Shown: positions 53,393-62,152 of the stretch, in pieces
Numbering within the stretch: position 1 is the first letter of the stretch
Layout of the letters: each line of letters begins with the position of its first letter
Source of the DNA: Bacteroides sp.
GTDB lineage: Bacteria > Bacteroidota > Bacteroidia > Bacteroidales > Muribaculaceae
Direction of reading: 5' to 3'
DNA length: 62,152 bases
NCBI GenBank assembly: GCA_014801865.1
Contig: JAAVDH010000007.1
Span: 38,029 to 100,180, forward strand
Made by a program: the position numbers and the translations under genes
Notes under the pieces: generated by a model
What the model was told of the DNA's origin: nothing
Seen by the model: the letters and a program-made list of their open reading frames with translations, nothing else
The model's database searches: none

Positions 53393-54757
53393 ATGGCAAA
53401 AAAAGCGCAGTTCGCTTCAAAGATTGGGCTCATTGCAGCCACCGTAGGCTCAGCCGTGGGGCTCGGTAATATCTGGCGTTTCCCCGCCGAAGCTCAGGCT
53501 AATGGCGGAGCAGCATTTCTTATCGTATACATCCTCTGTGCACTGGTGCTCGGCATACCCGTGATGCTGGCCGAATTCTCGCTGGGACGCGCCGGACAGA
53601 GCGGCGCCGTAGGCTCATTTCAGCGCCTCAAGGCCTCTCGGGCATGGGGTGCTGTGGGATTCATCGCCGTACTTGCCAGTTATCTCATACTGTGCTTTTA
53701 CATGGTGGTTGCCGGATGGACATTCGAGTATCTCTGGCAGTCGATTACTGGTCATCTCTATGAGCCTGTACAGGGTGCGTCAAACCTGCAGAGCCAGTTT
53801 GCCTCACGTATGGAGGAATTCATCTGCGATCCCTGGAATCCGCTTATCAACACATACGCTGTAATCATAGTAAATATACTCATACTCATTGCCGGAGTGC
53901 AGAAAGGCATTGAGCGTCTGAGCAATATCCTCATGCCATTGCTGTTCGTGATACTCCTGGTGTTTACCTGCGTGGCCATGACACTCCCCAAAGCTGCTGA
54001 GGGCCTGAGCTACTTCTTCCATCCCGACTTTACGAAGCTCACTCCTACGGTAGTGCTCAACGCGCTGGGACAATCATTCTTCTCGATGAGCCTCGGTATG
54101 GGCATATTGATTACCTACGCCGCCTACTTCCCCCGGGATGCGCGCCTTACCAAGACGGCCTTCACCGTAGCCGGGCTTGATCTTATGGTGTCAGTAATGA
54201 TGGGAATGATAATATTCCCCGCCGTAATGTCATTCAATCTCGAGGGCGAGAGCCTGCGCGGAGCCACTATGGTGTTCGTGACGCTGCCTGAAATCTTTGC
54301 GGCCATTCCCCTCACGCAACTGTGGTCAATTCTCTTCTTCCTGCTGCTGCTCGTTGCGGCCATAACCTCTACGATTTCCATTGCCGAGGTAACAGTGGCC
54401 ATGCTTCAGGACCGACTGAAACTGTCGCGCGTCAGGGCCGTACTTCTCGCCCTGATGCCCTTATTTGCGTTCAGCGCTCTTTGTTCACTGTCGCAGGGAC
54501 CGTTGTCACACTTCCTCGTCTTCGGCATGAACATCTTTGACCTTCTTGACAATTTCGCTACCAATATCCTGCTGCCTCTCGGCTCGATACTGCTCTGTAT
54601 CTACATCGGGTGGTTTGCCCCCGAATGGCTGTTGCCACGTGAACTTACAAACGACGGAGCGCTCCACTCGCGCTACGTGCCCTTGGTGAAGTTTGCTATA
54701 AAATACGTGGCTCCGGTGCTCATACTGTTTGTGCTTCTCACTCCGATACTCAACTGA
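53393..54757 (+). CDS. Sodium:neurotransmitter symporter (NSS/SNF) family transporter
   Basis: 454 residues, about 11 membrane helices, like the bacterial amino-acid/sodium symporters of the LeuT fold. The first helix has ASKIGLIAATVGSAVGLGNI followed by WRFPAEAQANGGAAFLIVY, the family hallmark with sodium-binding backbone. ILCALVLGIPVMLAEFSLGR follows. The substrate is probably an amino acid but is not fixed by the sequence. The right end of the MITE-like element sits immediately before the ATG, so the promoter and ribosome entry likely come from the element or are read through from cdd. Followed by a small membrane protein. Confidence 0.92.
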   Translation: MAKKAQFASKIGLIAATVGSAVGLGNIWRFPAEAQANGGAAFLIVYILCALVLGIPVMLAEFSLGRAGQSGAVGSFQRLKASRAWGAVGFIAVLASYLILCFYMVVAGWTFEYLWQSITGHLYEPVQGASNLQSQFASRMEEFICDPWNPLINTYAVIIVNILILIAGVQKGIERLSNILMPLLFVILLVFTCVAMTLPKAAEGLSYFFHPDFTKLTPTVVLNALGQSFFSMSLGMGILITYAAYFPRDARLTKTAFTVAGLDLMVSVMMGMIIFPAVMSFNLEGESLRGATMVFVTLPEIFAAIPLTQLWSILFFLLLLVAAITSTISIAEVTVAMLQDRLKLSRVRAVLLALMPLFAFSALCSLSQGPLSHFLVFGMNIFDLLDNFATNILLPLGSILLCIYIGWFAPEWLLPRELTNDGALHSRYVPLVKFAIKYVAPVLILFVLLTPILN

Positions 54758-54774
54758 CGAGAGATTAACCCGAC

Positions 54775-55098
54775 ATGACCCAACGCCGCCAACTCACCTC
54801 ATCAGAGCGCCATGGAGTGATAGCTCTTGCGGTAGTCATGCTTATCATCGTAATCATAATGGCCGTTGACCGAGGTACTTTCAATCAGACAGTGACAGCT
54901 ACGCCGGAAACGGCTATATTACAGCCTGACACCTCTACCTACTCCCTTACCGATACCATAAGCAACACCTATCATAAAGACTCGATAAACACTACGTCAC
55001 GACATAAGAAGTCGCGCAAACGCAAAACCACGGACAAGGACTCGAAGAAACTTCCCGCAGGACGCCAACGCAACTATCTTGAAGAGAGTGCTGAATAG
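54775..55098 (+). CDS. Small single-span membrane protein of unknown function
   Basis: 107 residues not recognised. One membrane helix (GVIALAVVMLIIVIIMAVDR, about 14-33) follows a short N-terminal region; then a Thr/Ser-rich stretch with TATPETAILQPDTS and a basic segment HKKSRKRKTTDKDSKK. The basic part would be cytosolic or wall-facing depending on orientation. It lies 17 bases after the transporter gene and 65 bases before folP, whose promoter starts just after its stop. A real small gene is likely given the context and the codon use, but there is no functional hint. Confidence 0.6.
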   Translation: MTQRRQLTSSERHGVIALAVVMLIIVIIMAVDRGTFNQTVTATPETAILQPDTSTYSLTDTISNTYHKDSINTTSRHKKSRKRKTTDKDSKKLPAGRQRNYLEESAE

Positions 55099-55100
55099 AA

Positions 55101-55132
55101 TTTGGACATGACGCGGAATCTAAGTAAATTCG
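55101..55132 (+). promoter_or_regulatory. Promoter of folP-cdaA
   Basis: TTTG (55101-55104), 20 bp, TAAATTCG (55125-55132). The start, near 55137, gives a ~27-nt leader to the folP ATG at 55164. Confidence 0.6.
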
Positions 55133-55163
55133 CAGTAGAATCGAATAATAATTACTGACCGTC

Positions 55164-56054
55164 ATGTCTGATAAAAGCACCAATTGGCCCGGATTCACAC
55201 CATTTTCGCTCAATCTTCACGGACAGCTTCTTGAGTGCCGTCGCCCTCAGGTGATGGGTATCGTCAATGCTACCACCGACTCATTTTACGAGGGATCACA
55301 TAATGTGAGCCGCGAGGAGGTGGCCAGTCGCGTATCGCAGATGGTGGCTCAGGGAGCGGACATGATTGACGTCGGAGCATACTCATCGCGCCCCGGTGCC
55401 GACGATGTGACGCCTCAGGAGGAGATACGTCGTCTGCGCATGGCCATGAAAGCCCTGCGTGACGTGGCGCCTAACATACCGGTTTCGATTGATACATTCC
55501 GTGCCTCCGTGGCCCGTGCGGCTGTCGAAGAGATGGGTGCCGATATTATCAACGATATCTCAGGAGGCGAACTTGACCCTGAGATGTTTACCACGGTTGC
55601 CGACCTGAAAGTGCCATACATCATGATGCACATGCGCGGCAATCCCTCGACAATGACCTCACTCACCGACTATGGCGAGCATGGCGTGACAGGTTCGGTA
55701 ATCAACGAGCTATGGGACCGCGTACATCGTCTCAGCCACATGGGCGTAGCTGACATTATCATCGATCCTGGATTTGGATTTGCCAAGAGCGTGGAACAGA
55801 ACTACCGACTTCTTGACTCTCTGGAAGCTCTCACGGAAGCATTCGGACGTCCGCTGCTGGCCGGAATGTCGCGTAAATCCATGATATACCGTCCGCTCGG
55901 CCTAACTCCCTCCGACTCATTGCCGGGCACGATTACCCTTCATACAGTGGCCATGCTCAAGGGAGCGGCCATAATTAGAGTTCATGATGTGGCCGAGGCC
56001 GTGCAGTCGCGCGACGTGCTTCAACTCCTCTCAGCCAAAAGCATCGACAAGTGA
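55164..56054 (+). CDS. folP: Dihydropteroate synthase
   Basis: 296 residues. Joins p-aminobenzoate with the pterin pyrophosphate in folate synthesis; sulfonamide target. Motifs in order: MGIVNATTDSFYEG, DVGAYSSRPGA, SIDTF, ADIINDISGG, IIDPGFGFAKSVEQNY, GMSRKSMI and RVHDV at the C-terminus. All substrate-binding motifs appear intact. It is followed after 42 bases by cdaA, an order conserved in Bacteroidota. Confidence 0.96.
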   Translation: MSDKSTNWPGFTPFSLNLHGQLLECRRPQVMGIVNATTDSFYEGSHNVSREEVASRVSQMVAQGADMIDVGAYSSRPGADDVTPQEEIRRLRMAMKALRDVAPNIPVSIDTFRASVARAAVEEMGADIINDISGGELDPEMFTTVADLKVPYIMMHMRGNPSTMTSLTDYGEHGVTGSVINELWDRVHRLSHMGVADIIIDPGFGFAKSVEQNYRLLDSLEALTEAFGRPLLAGMSRKSMIYRPLGLTPSDSLPGTITLHTVAMLKGAAIIRVHDVAEAVQSRDVLQLLSAKSIDK

Positions 56055-56096
56055 GCTTAGAATAACAGTATCTCATCCCCTTCTACACTGTATTAA

Positions 56097-56867
56097 ATGG
56101 AACCATTCGGACTAAAAGACGCTCTTGACATAGCCATAGTGGCGCTGCTGCTCTTCTACCTTTACCGCATAATGAAGGAGTCGGGCACCATCAACATATT
56201 CTTCGGAGTGCTGTCGCTGTGCATCGTATGGGTTGTGGCCTCACAGATACTCGAAATGAAGCTCATAGGCTCGATTCTCGACAAGTTTATGAGCATAGGA
56301 CTGCTGGTACTGGTCATACTCTTTCAGGATCAGATAAAGCGATTTCTTGTGGAGCTCGGCGACCACAAGAAGTGGCGTTTTCTGCGCGAACTCTTCCACC
56401 ACAATGAGGATAAGAAGAGCAGCCACCGCCAGATAGTGCCTATCGTATATGCCTGTATGAGTATGGCGAAGTCAAAGACAGGTGCTCTGATAGTAATCCA
56501 GCAGGAGATGCCCCTGACCAACTACGAAAAGTCGGGCGATATAATTGACGCCCTCATCAACACTCGCCTCATAGAGAACATATTCTTCAAGAATTCCCCG
56601 CTCCACGACGGAGCGATGATTATAGCTGACGACCGCATAAAATCGGCCGGATGTATCCTTCCCGTAAGTCATGACCGCAATGTGCCACGCTCACTGGGTC
56701 TGCGCCACCGCTCGGCATTGGGTATATCCCAGGCCACGGATGCGTTTGCCATAGTGGTGTCAGAGGAGACCGGCAATATATCCGTGGCTCATAAGGGGGT
56801 GTTGTCAACACGCATTTCCACCACCGAGCTTGAGCGCCGCCTCTCTACCATCATGGCCAATAACTGA
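56097..56867 (+). CDS. cdaA: Diadenylate cyclase (CdaA type)
   Basis: 256 residues making cyclic di-AMP. Three membrane helices (about 7-75) precede a DisA_N/DAC domain (~100-245) with the active-site DGA in SPLHDGAMIIAD and RHRSA in LRHRSALGI. It lies downstream of folP and 14 bases upstream of the acyl-ACP thioesterase gene. Cyclic di-AMP usually controls potassium and osmotic balance. No regulator CdaR is next to it. Confidence 0.95.
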   Translation: MEPFGLKDALDIAIVALLLFYLYRIMKESGTINIFFGVLSLCIVWVVASQILEMKLIGSILDKFMSIGLLVLVILFQDQIKRFLVELGDHKKWRFLRELFHHNEDKKSSHRQIVPIVYACMSMAKSKTGALIVIQQEMPLTNYEKSGDIIDALINTRLIENIFFKNSPLHDGAMIIADDRIKSAGCILPVSHDRNVPRSLGLRHRSALGISQATDAFAIVVSEETGNISVAHKGVLSTRISTTELERRLSTIMANN

Positions 56868-56881
56868 ATATCGGACTGATT

Positions 56882-57646
56882 ATGGCACAGATAGACTTCA
56901 CCCAAGAATATTGGCTCACAGCCGCGCAGTGTAACGCTCAGCGTGAGCTTCCTTTATCCTCTCTCATACGTCAGATTATCGACGTGGCCACGGAGCATGC
57001 CAACCGTATAGGAGTCGGCGCCGCGCGTCTTGCCGAAGATGACAATACATGGGTTCTCTCGCGCATATCTATCGTAATGGACAGCTACCCGCGAATGCAC
57101 CACTCATACTCCATCACCACATGGATAGAGTCGTTTGCCCGCTTCTTCAGCGAGCGCAATTTCGTGATACGCGATCAGGATGGCAACCCCTTGGGCTATG
57201 TACGCACCGTATGGATATGCATCAACCGCACCACCCATCGTCCGGCCGACATAAGCGCTCTTGCCGCCGATGCCCCCAAGGATCCTCAAAGGCCGTGTCC
57301 CATCCCTGCGATAGGAAAGCTGCATTTGCCCGACCATTTCGACTCGCAGAGGGAATATACGTTCAGAGTATGTGACATAGACTTCAACCGCCATGTCAAC
57401 GCCGTGGTCTACACGTCACTAATCATTGATCAGCTCGATCTTGATACGCTCGACCGCCACTTCATACGCAGCTTCGACATAAACTATCAGCATGAGTCGT
57501 TCTTTGGCGAGACCGTCACCATAGCTTCTCAGACGGACAATCTCACACCCTCTCAGGAGTCACCCGCCGTAATGACTCTCAGCGGAGCTATCATGCGCGA
57601 TACCACTCCTTGTGTTCTCGCGCGCCTCACTCTTGCTCCCCGATAA
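56882..57646 (+). CDS. Acyl-ACP thioesterase
   Basis: 254 residues of the double hot-dog acyl-ACP thioesterase family (FatA/FatB-like), releasing fatty acids from ACP in the cytosol. The first hot-dog has WVLSRISIVMDSYPRMHHSY and SITTWIESFARFFSERNFVI. The second has the catalytic NRHVN in DIDFNRHVNAVVYTSLIIDQ and a partner acid. Such enzymes are common in Bacteroidota. It is in one direction with folP and cdaA, and convergent with waaA, stopping 9 bases apart. Confidence 0.9.
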   Translation: MAQIDFTQEYWLTAAQCNAQRELPLSSLIRQIIDVATEHANRIGVGAARLAEDDNTWVLSRISIVMDSYPRMHHSYSITTWIESFARFFSERNFVIRDQDGNPLGYVRTVWICINRTTHRPADISALAADAPKDPQRPCPIPAIGKLHLPDHFDSQREYTFRVCDIDFNRHVNAVVYTSLIIDQLDLDTLDRHFIRSFDINYQHESFFGETVTIASQTDNLTPSQESPAVMTLSGAIMRDTTPCVLARLTLAPR

Positions 57647-57655
57647 GCTTTGTTA

Positions 57656-58903
57656 CTACAGTTTTAATGAGGGATATATGCGATCTGTGGCACCGATAGA
57701 GCTGGCAATATAGTCGCCTGCGGCTTTTCCGGCACGCGACAGAGCACTGTCATCTCCCGTCAGAGTATCAAAGCGAGTTTTAAGAGAGTCAGAGTCAGTG
57801 ACCTCAAATCCGCCGCCGCAGTTGATAAGATCAGTAGCTTCCTTGAACTTTGCGTGACGGGGACCGAATACTACGGGCATACCGTATACGGCCGCTTCAT
57901 TAATGTTGTGGATACCGTGGCCGAATCCACCACCGATATATGCCACGTTACCATAGCGATAGAGACTCGACAGCTTGCCGAAGGAATCGACTATCACGCA
58001 GCGCACATCCTTAAGGGATTTTTTTTCATGCTCTTTTTCGAGTTCTGACAGCAGCACGGTGTCACCGGGGGTCACCGTAAGACTCTTTACGAGCGCATCA
58101 AGGCGCGTGGCGTCAAATTCATGGGGAGCAATGATACTGCACACATCGGTATGGCTGCGCAACCAGGGTATATACAGTTGCTCATCGGCCTCCCAACTGC
58201 TGCCGAACACTATACACTTGCGCCCGTCGGCATAGGCATCCATGCCCGCTATGTTGCGGGTAGAACGCATGATATCGGTCACACGGTCAAAGCGTGTGTC
58301 ACCGGCTACCTCCACATTTGTCACACCGATACCTTCAAGAAGACGCTGCGAAGCCTCGTCCTGCACGAACAGGCGGTCGTAGCAGCCAAGCATGCGGCGG
58401 AACATACCGCCCCACCAGCGGAAAAATGACTGTCCGGGGCGGAATATAGCCGATATGAGATATGTGGGCACTCCGGCGCATTTAAGCGCGGTAAGATAAT
58501 TGCCCCAAAATTCATACTTTACAAATATGGCGGCCACAGGACGCAGTGTCTCCACCCAACGGCGGGCATTGGCGGGGGTATCGAATGGAAGATAACATAC
58601 GATGTCGGCCCCGTCGTAGTTCTTCCTCACCTCATAGCCCGAGGGAGAGAAGAATGTCAGCACAATACCCAGTCCGGGATGCTCGCGCCTGATTTTTTCG
58701 AGCAGAGGACGCCCCTGCTCAAATTCGCCCAACGAAGCCACATGCATCCACACATAGCGTCGTTCCGGCTCAAGATGCGCTTCAAGATGCCCGAAGCTAC
58801 GGGCTTGTCCGTCAAGCATCAGTGCCGCCTTGCGATTGCGCGACGACACGAGCCTTGCCCCCAGGCGGTAGAGTCTTATGCCGGAGTTGTAAAGCAGATT
58901 CAT
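57656..58903 (-). CDS. waaA: Kdo (3-deoxy-manno-octulosonate) transferase
   Basis: 415 residues of the KdtA/WaaA family (GT30), adding Kdo to lipid A on the inner face of the inner membrane. An N-terminal membrane-anchored segment (LLYNSGIRLYRLGARLVSSR) leads into VWMHVASLGEFEQGRPLLEK, the family hallmark with the active glutamate, and then GIVLTFFSPSGYEV. The C-terminal GT-B domain has VAYIGGGFGHGIHNINEAAV. It is 29 bases downstream of gltX and convergent with the thioesterase gene. It complements the envelope genes in the first 10 kb. Confidence 0.94.
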   Translation of the reverse strand: MNLLYNSGIRLYRLGARLVSSRNRKAALMLDGQARSFGHLEAHLEPERRYVWMHVASLGEFEQGRPLLEKIRREHPGLGIVLTFFSPSGYEVRKNYDGADIVCYLPFDTPANARRWVETLRPVAAIFVKYEFWGNYLTALKCAGVPTYLISAIFRPGQSFFRWWGGMFRRMLGCYDRLFVQDEASQRLLEGIGVTNVEVAGDTRFDRVTDIMRSTRNIAGMDAYADGRKCIVFGSSWEADEQLYIPWLRSHTDVCSIIAPHEFDATRLDALVKSLTVTPGDTVLLSELEKEHEKKSLKDVRCVIVDSFGKLSSLYRYGNVAYIGGGFGHGIHNINEAAVYGMPVVFGPRHAKFKEATDLINCGGGFEVTDSDSLKTRFDTLTGDDSALSRAGKAAGDYIASSIGATDRIYPSLKL

Positions 58904-58932
58904 TCTATTGAATATGGGATACGTAGAACGGC

Positions 58933-60465
58933 TCAGGCCTCGGGATGTATGCGGTCAATGCCGGCCTTGATGCGGGCAACGGTCTCGTCACAACCCATCA
59001 GCTCGGTTATGTCAAACATGTGAGGGCCCTTACACTCACCCACTACAGTGAGGCGGAAGGCATTCATTACGTTGCCCAGGTGGTAGCCCTTGTCGGCGAT
59101 CCAGCCGAGCACTAACGGTTCGGCATCGGCGCTCTTGAAGCTTTCAAGCCCCTTGAGCACTTCACAAAGTTCAGCCATGATACGGGGCATTTCCTCACTC
59201 CAGCGCTTTTTGACAGCCTTGGCATCGTAGGTCTCGGGAGCCTTGAAGAAGAATCCTGCGTGGTCCCACAAGTCCTTAACGAAGTTGATACGACTTTTCA
59301 CCATACCTACCGCACGGGCTATATATTCGTCAGAGAAAGCCTCGGGATCTACACCATGTTCCTTCATTACGGGCTTGAAGAGTTCGGCGAGCTCGCTGTC
59401 GGGAAGTTCCTGGAGGTATTTGTGGTTAAACCACTTGCCCTTCTCATAGTCAAACTTGGCTCCCGAACGTGAGCAGTGGTCGAAAGAGAACCGACGTATC
59501 AGCTCGTCCATATTCATGATTTCGGTATCGTCGCCGGGATTCCATCCCAACAGAGCCAGGAAGTTGATTACCGCCTCGGGAAGATAGCCTGATTCGCGGT
59601 AGCCGCTCGAGGTCTCGCCGCTCTTGGGGTCGTTCCACAACAGGGGGAACACGGGAAAGCCCAGACGGTCACCGTCGCGCTTACTCAGTTTGCCCTTTCC
59701 GTCGGGCTTGAGCAGCAGGGGCAAGTGTACGAACTGAGGTGCGGTATCGCTCCATCCGAAAGCCTCGTAAAGCAGCACATGGAGCGGAGCCGAAGGAAGC
59801 CATTCCTCACCGCGGATTACGTGTGACACTTCCATGAGATGGTCGTCAACGATGTTGGCGAGGTGATAGGTAGGCAGGTCGTCGGCACTCTTGTAGAGCA
59901 CCTTGTCATCGAGCACCGATGAGTTGATGGTCACCTTGCCGCGCAGCAGGTCATTGACCTCTACCTCACGACCGGGTTCGATCTTGAAGCGCACCACATA
60001 CTTATGGCCCTCGTCGATGAGGCGCTTCACCTCCTCGGCGGGAAGTGTCAGCGAGTTGCGCATAGAGCCGCGTGTCGAGGCGTCGTACTGGAAGTTGGGC
60101 ACCGCGGCGCGGGCGGCCTCCAGTTCCTCGGGGGTATCGAAGGCAATGTAAGCCTTATCGTTGTCAAGCAACATCTTGACATACTCGCGATAGATGTCGC
60201 GGCGTTCGCTCTGTCTGTAAGGACCGTAGTTGCCACCGTGGCCCACACCCTCGTCAATCTCTATTCCGAGCCAGTCGAGAGCCTCGCAGATATATTCCTC
60301 TGCGCCGGGCACGAAACGCTGCGAATCGGTGTCCTCGATACGGAGTATCATATCGCCGCCATGCTGACGGGCAAAGAGATAGTTATAGAGAGCGGTGCGC
60401 ACGCCTCCGATATGGAGGGGGCCTGTGGGAGAGGGAGCAAATCTGACTCTTACTTTACGGTCCAT
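58933..60465 (-). CDS. gltX: Glutamyl-tRNA synthetase
   Basis: 510 residues, class I synthetase charging tRNA-Glu. The HIGH motif is in [18 protein letters not shown] near the N-terminus and the KMSKS-like motif is KLSKRDG. The C-terminal anticodon-binding domain covers the last ~170 residues. Whether it is discriminating or also charges tRNA-Gln cannot be judged. It lies 29 bases upstream of waaA and has a probable -7 box at 60563-60570. Confidence 0.97.
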   Translation of the reverse strand: MDRKVRVRFAPSPTGPLHIGGVRTALYNYLFARQHGGDMILRIEDTDSQRFVPGAEEYICEALDWLGIEIDEGVGHGGNYGPYRQSERRDIYREYVKMLLDNDKAYIAFDTPEELEAARAAVPNFQYDASTRGSMRNSLTLPAEEVKRLIDEGHKYVVRFKIEPGREVEVNDLLRGKVTINSSVLDDKVLYKSADDLPTYHLANIVDDHLMEVSHVIRGEEWLPSAPLHVLLYEAFGWSDTAPQFVHLPLLLKPDGKGKLSKRDGDRLGFPVFPLLWNDPKSGETSSGYRESGYLPEAVINFLALLGWNPGDDTEIMNMDELIRRFSFDHCSRSGAKFDYEKGKWFNHKYLQELPDSELAELFKPVMKEHGVDPEAFSDEYIARAVGMVKSRINFVKDLWDHAGFFFKAPETYDAKAVKKRWSEEMPRIMAELCEVLKGLESFKSADAEPLVLGWIADKGYHLGNVMNAFRLTVVGECKGPHMFDITELMGCDETVARIKAGIDRIHPEA

Positions 60466-60510
60466 AAGATTAGTGTCGTATATGCGGTTATGGGGTTATT
60501 GTCTGAGGAT

Positions 60511-60555
60511 AAGTAAGTCGCGATAATCTTATTGGATTTGACTTACCAAGTATTT
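60511..60555. repeat. Short inverted repeat resembling the 12.1-kb element ends
   Basis: GTAAGTC (60513-60519) and GACTTAC (60540-60546) are inverted. ACTTACCAAGTATTTTCG (60541-60558) matches 15 of 18 bases of ACTTATCAAGTATATTTG at the right end of the 12.1-kb element (12259-12276). Low confidence as a family member. Confidence 0.35.
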
Positions 60556-60562
60556 TCGCCCG

Positions 60563-60570
60563 CAAAGATA
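60563..60570 (-). promoter_or_regulatory. Promoter -7 element of gltX
   Basis: TATCTTTG on the minus strand, a consensus match, about 98 bases before the gltX start. The -33 region is poor because it lies in the suhB-like 3' end. Confidence 0.45.
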
Positions 60571-60582
60571 GTAAATTTTTAC

Positions 60583-61377
60583 CTATCCGCGAGGCTCTGA
60601 CGACAGCAACGGCAGTATTCGGTCGTGTATTGCGGGCGCGCCGCATAGAAGCGATACATTACGGTCATGACGGAAGCGTGTGCATCGGCCTCCGGCCTCA
60701 GTCACGATCAGAGTGGAAGCACACACATCCCACTCGTGGAGATTCAGCTCCCAGTAGGCGCCGAGAAATCCCGCAGCCACGTAGCACATGTCTACCGACG
60801 CGGCTCCAAGACGGCGCAATCCCCTTACGAGAGGCAGCACGGCGGCCACATTGTCAAGGTTGTTGTCGGGGTTCACATCCTTATCTACGGGAAATCCGGT
60901 GGTCACTACGGCGTGGGCGATATTCTCATCGGTCGATACATGGAGTTGCTTTCCGTTGAGGTAAGCACCTCCACCCTTTACGGCATGGAAAAGCTCATCG
61001 GTAAAAGGCACATAGACCACTCCGATTACCGCCTCTCCCCCATACTCTATACCTATGCTGATAGCCCAGAAAGGCAGTCCGGTAGAGAAATTGGTGGTGC
61101 CGTCCACGGGGTCTATCACCCAGCGCCACGGAGCCTTACCTCCACTCTCGCCCGATTCCTCTGAGAGTATGGCATGGTCAGGATAATGTGTGGCTATAAA
61201 ATCCTTAATCACAGCCTCACTGGCCTTGTCGGCAGCCGTCACTATATCGCTCTCGCCCGACTTGGTGTGTATGTCAAGTTGTCGTCCTCCGCGGAAATAG
61301 CTCAGCGCCACAGTACCCGCACGTCGCGCGCAGTCTATAGCGTCGATCAACAGATGATCAATATCCGTATGCTTCAT
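60583..61377 (-). CDS. Inositol monophosphatase family phosphatase
   Basis: 264 residues of the magnesium-dependent, lithium-sensitive IMPase family (SuhB/CysQ relatives). Metal site: ILSEESGESGG, then VIDPVDGTTNF, then WDVCASTLIVTEAGG. The substrate could be inositol phosphate, fructose-bisphosphate or PAP; in this phylum a CysQ-like or IMPase-like role is the usual guess. It is transcribed leftward behind the lrp-like gene with a 122-base gap that holds a hairpin, and gltX follows 117 bases downstream with its own promoter. Confidence 0.92.
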   Translation of the reverse strand: MKHTDIDHLLIDAIDCARRAGTVALSYFRGGRQLDIHTKSGESDIVTAADKASEAVIKDFIATHYPDHAILSEESGESGGKAPWRWVIDPVDGTTNFSTGLPFWAISIGIEYGGEAVIGVVYVPFTDELFHAVKGGGAYLNGKQLHVSTDENIAHAVVTTGFPVDKDVNPDNNLDNVAAVLPLVRGLRRLGAASVDMCYVAAGFLGAYWELNLHEWDVCASTLIVTEAGGRCTRFRHDRNVSLLCGAPAIHDRILPLLSSEPRG

Positions 61378-61442
61378 AAGTATGTTTTTGAGAGTTTGTT
61401 AACCTGTAAACCTATACAGAAGGTTGTCAAGGATAGAACAAT

Positions 61443-61473
61443 TAGGGCCATGTCAAATATTGACACAGCCCTA
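61443..61473 (-). terminator. Hairpin between lrp-like and suhB-like genes
   Basis: TAGGGC/GCCCTA and TGTCAA/TTGACA are stacked with CA/CA internal loops and a 3-nt loop. It lies 27 bases downstream of the lrp-like stop. The minus-strand exit lacks a clean T-run, so it may be a processing or partial terminator signal. Confidence 0.5.
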
Positions 61474-61499
61474 TAAAGTTTTTTATCAGCACCTACAGA

Positions 61500-61973
61500 T
61501 TACTTTTCAGAAGTCTGTTCGATGGGCACCTGACGACGGAACTCCTCCTTGAATGAGATGAGGGTCTCGGTGCGGCCACCCTGAATGGGCTGAATCTTAT
61601 CGTGGATGATGTGGAGCAGATGGTCATTGTTGTGTGCGAAGAGCTTCACGAACAGGTCGTACTTGCCTGTTGTGGTGTGGCACTCAACAACTTCGGGGAT
61701 GCTCTTAAGCTCGCTAACCACGCGGTCGCTCTGAGCGGGATCGTTCAGGATGAAGCCGATATATGCGCATGTATCATAACCCACTGCTGAGGGGCTGATG
61801 TATGATTCAAAACCTTCAATAATACCTGACTGAAGGAGCTTCTGAGTGCGCTGATGGATAGCGGCACCTGATACGTTACATTCTCTTGCGATTTCGAGGA
61901 AGGGTTTACGGGCGTTCAGAGACAGACGCTGGAGTATCTTGCAGTCAAGACTATCAAATTGGGTACGAGCCAT
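61500..61973 (-). CDS. Lrp/AsnC family transcriptional regulator
   Basis: 157 residues. N-terminal helix-turn-helix (FLEIARECNVSGAAIHQRTQ at about 25-44) and a C-terminal AsnC ligand domain (RVVSELKSIPEVVECHTTTG, then KYDLFVKLFAHNNDH). It likely senses an amino acid and forms octamers. It has a -7 box (TAACTTTG at 62036-62029 on the minus strand) and a hairpin palindrome TGTCCC-GTC-GGGACA (62002-62016) in its leader, where an autoregulatory site might lie. It is the last complete gene of the window. Confidence 0.94.
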   Translation of the reverse strand: MARTQFDSLDCKILQRLSLNARKPFLEIARECNVSGAAIHQRTQKLLQSGIIEGFESYISPSAVGYDTCAYIGFILNDPAQSDRVVSELKSIPEVVECHTTTGKYDLFVKLFAHNNDHLLHIIHDKIQPIQGGRTETLISFKEEFRRQVPIEQTSEK

Positions 61974-62001
61974 AGGATATTAAATTTTAAATATAATAAA
62001 C

Positions 62002-62036
62002 TGTCCCGTCGGGACACTGTTACAGCCGCAAAGTTA
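62002..62036 (-). promoter_or_regulatory. Promoter and palindrome of the lrp-like gene
   Basis: TAACTTTG (62036-62029 on the minus strand) is a consensus -7 box. Between it and the start codon is TGTCCC-GTC-GGGACA (62002-62016), a candidate autoregulation site or leader hairpin. A convincing -33 box is missing. The 116 bases to the right window edge show no gene. Confidence 0.5.
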
Positions 62037-62152
62037 GTAAAAAACTCTTATCATCGCTATTTTTTCACGTTTTTTTCAACATTTTTTAAGCTGACAATTT
62101 CGTACACCCCCATCCGTATCCCACACCCGCAAATAATTCGTAACCGGTTTTC

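Overview
The window is a stretch of a Bacteroidales chromosome, most likely Muribaculaceae (S24-7) or a close relative. This is inferred from several things: at least eight promoters of the Bacteroidota type (TTTG or TTG, about 20 bp, then TAnnTTTG/TTCG); the near absence of Shine-Dalgarno sequences; typical Bacteroidota families (DUF3078 barrel, Bacteroidota glycogen synthase plus GH57 operon, long-form YidC, separated pheS and pheT, acyl-ACP thioesterase, a PorW/SprE-like TPR lipoprotein, a gingipain-like C25 peptidase and a BspA-like LRR protein); and a moderately GC-rich coding composition. Most of the window is housekeeping and envelope chromosome. No phage, plasmid, CRISPR array or transposase gene was seen.

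Layout. 1-10 kb: the tail of an exported protein, then a leftward block: radical SAM enzyme, GT4 glycosyltransferase, ~1000-aa TPR protein, outer-membrane barrel, polyprenol-phosphate mannosyltransferase and pyrC. 10-17 kb: dnaX from a promoter that almost touches its start codon, a DUF3078 barrel, two unknown secreted proteins, a Crp/Fnr regulator and a MATE exporter. 17-22 kb: glycogen operon (debranching enzyme, glycogen synthase, GH57). 22-32 kb: an AlbA_2/Schlafen-like protein behind three short repeats, tRNA-Asn, gap, mscL, ferritin, pyrG-yidC, an exported hydrolase and yebC. 32-40 kb (leftward): pheT, then the aroA / Cys-rich membrane protein / metal ABC permease / PorW-SprE-like operon. 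40-45 kb: a small barrel protein, the C25 peptidase and the LRR protein. 45-48.5 kb: pheS-crcB-nth-TRIC channel and gtrA. 48.6-49.1 kb: tRNA-Gly x2 and tRNA-Leu in one transcription unit. 49-57.7 kb: a channel with an altered filter, greA-HIT, a C69 dipeptidase, cdd, a MITE-like element, an NSS transporter, folP-cdaA-thioesterase. 57.6-62.1 kb (leftward): waaA, gltX, suhB-like and lrp-like genes.

How the parts work together. The glycogen operon makes and breaks storage polyglucan. folP, aroA, pyrC, pyrG, cdd and gap are core metabolism. yidC, waaA, the TPR/barrel pair, the mannosyltransferase and the GT4 serve envelope assembly. The C25 peptidase, the LRR protein and the left-edge protein look like exported products with C-terminal sorting-like tails, and the PorW/SprE-like lipoprotein could belong to the same type IX secretion pathway; this link is an inference.

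The most unusual signals lie outside the standard genes. They are an AT-rich stretch covering the 3' two-thirds of the C25 gene and most of the LRR gene while the outer ends of both genes look like the host; small inverted-repeat elements at 12.1, 43.6, 53.2 and possibly 40.2 and 60.5 kb; two different short tandem-repeat arrays (five 17-bp units after ferritin, three 20-21-bp units before the AlbA_2 gene); a probably leaderless dnaX; a terminator-like hairpin in the greA leader; and an ion channel with a shortened, altered selectivity filter.
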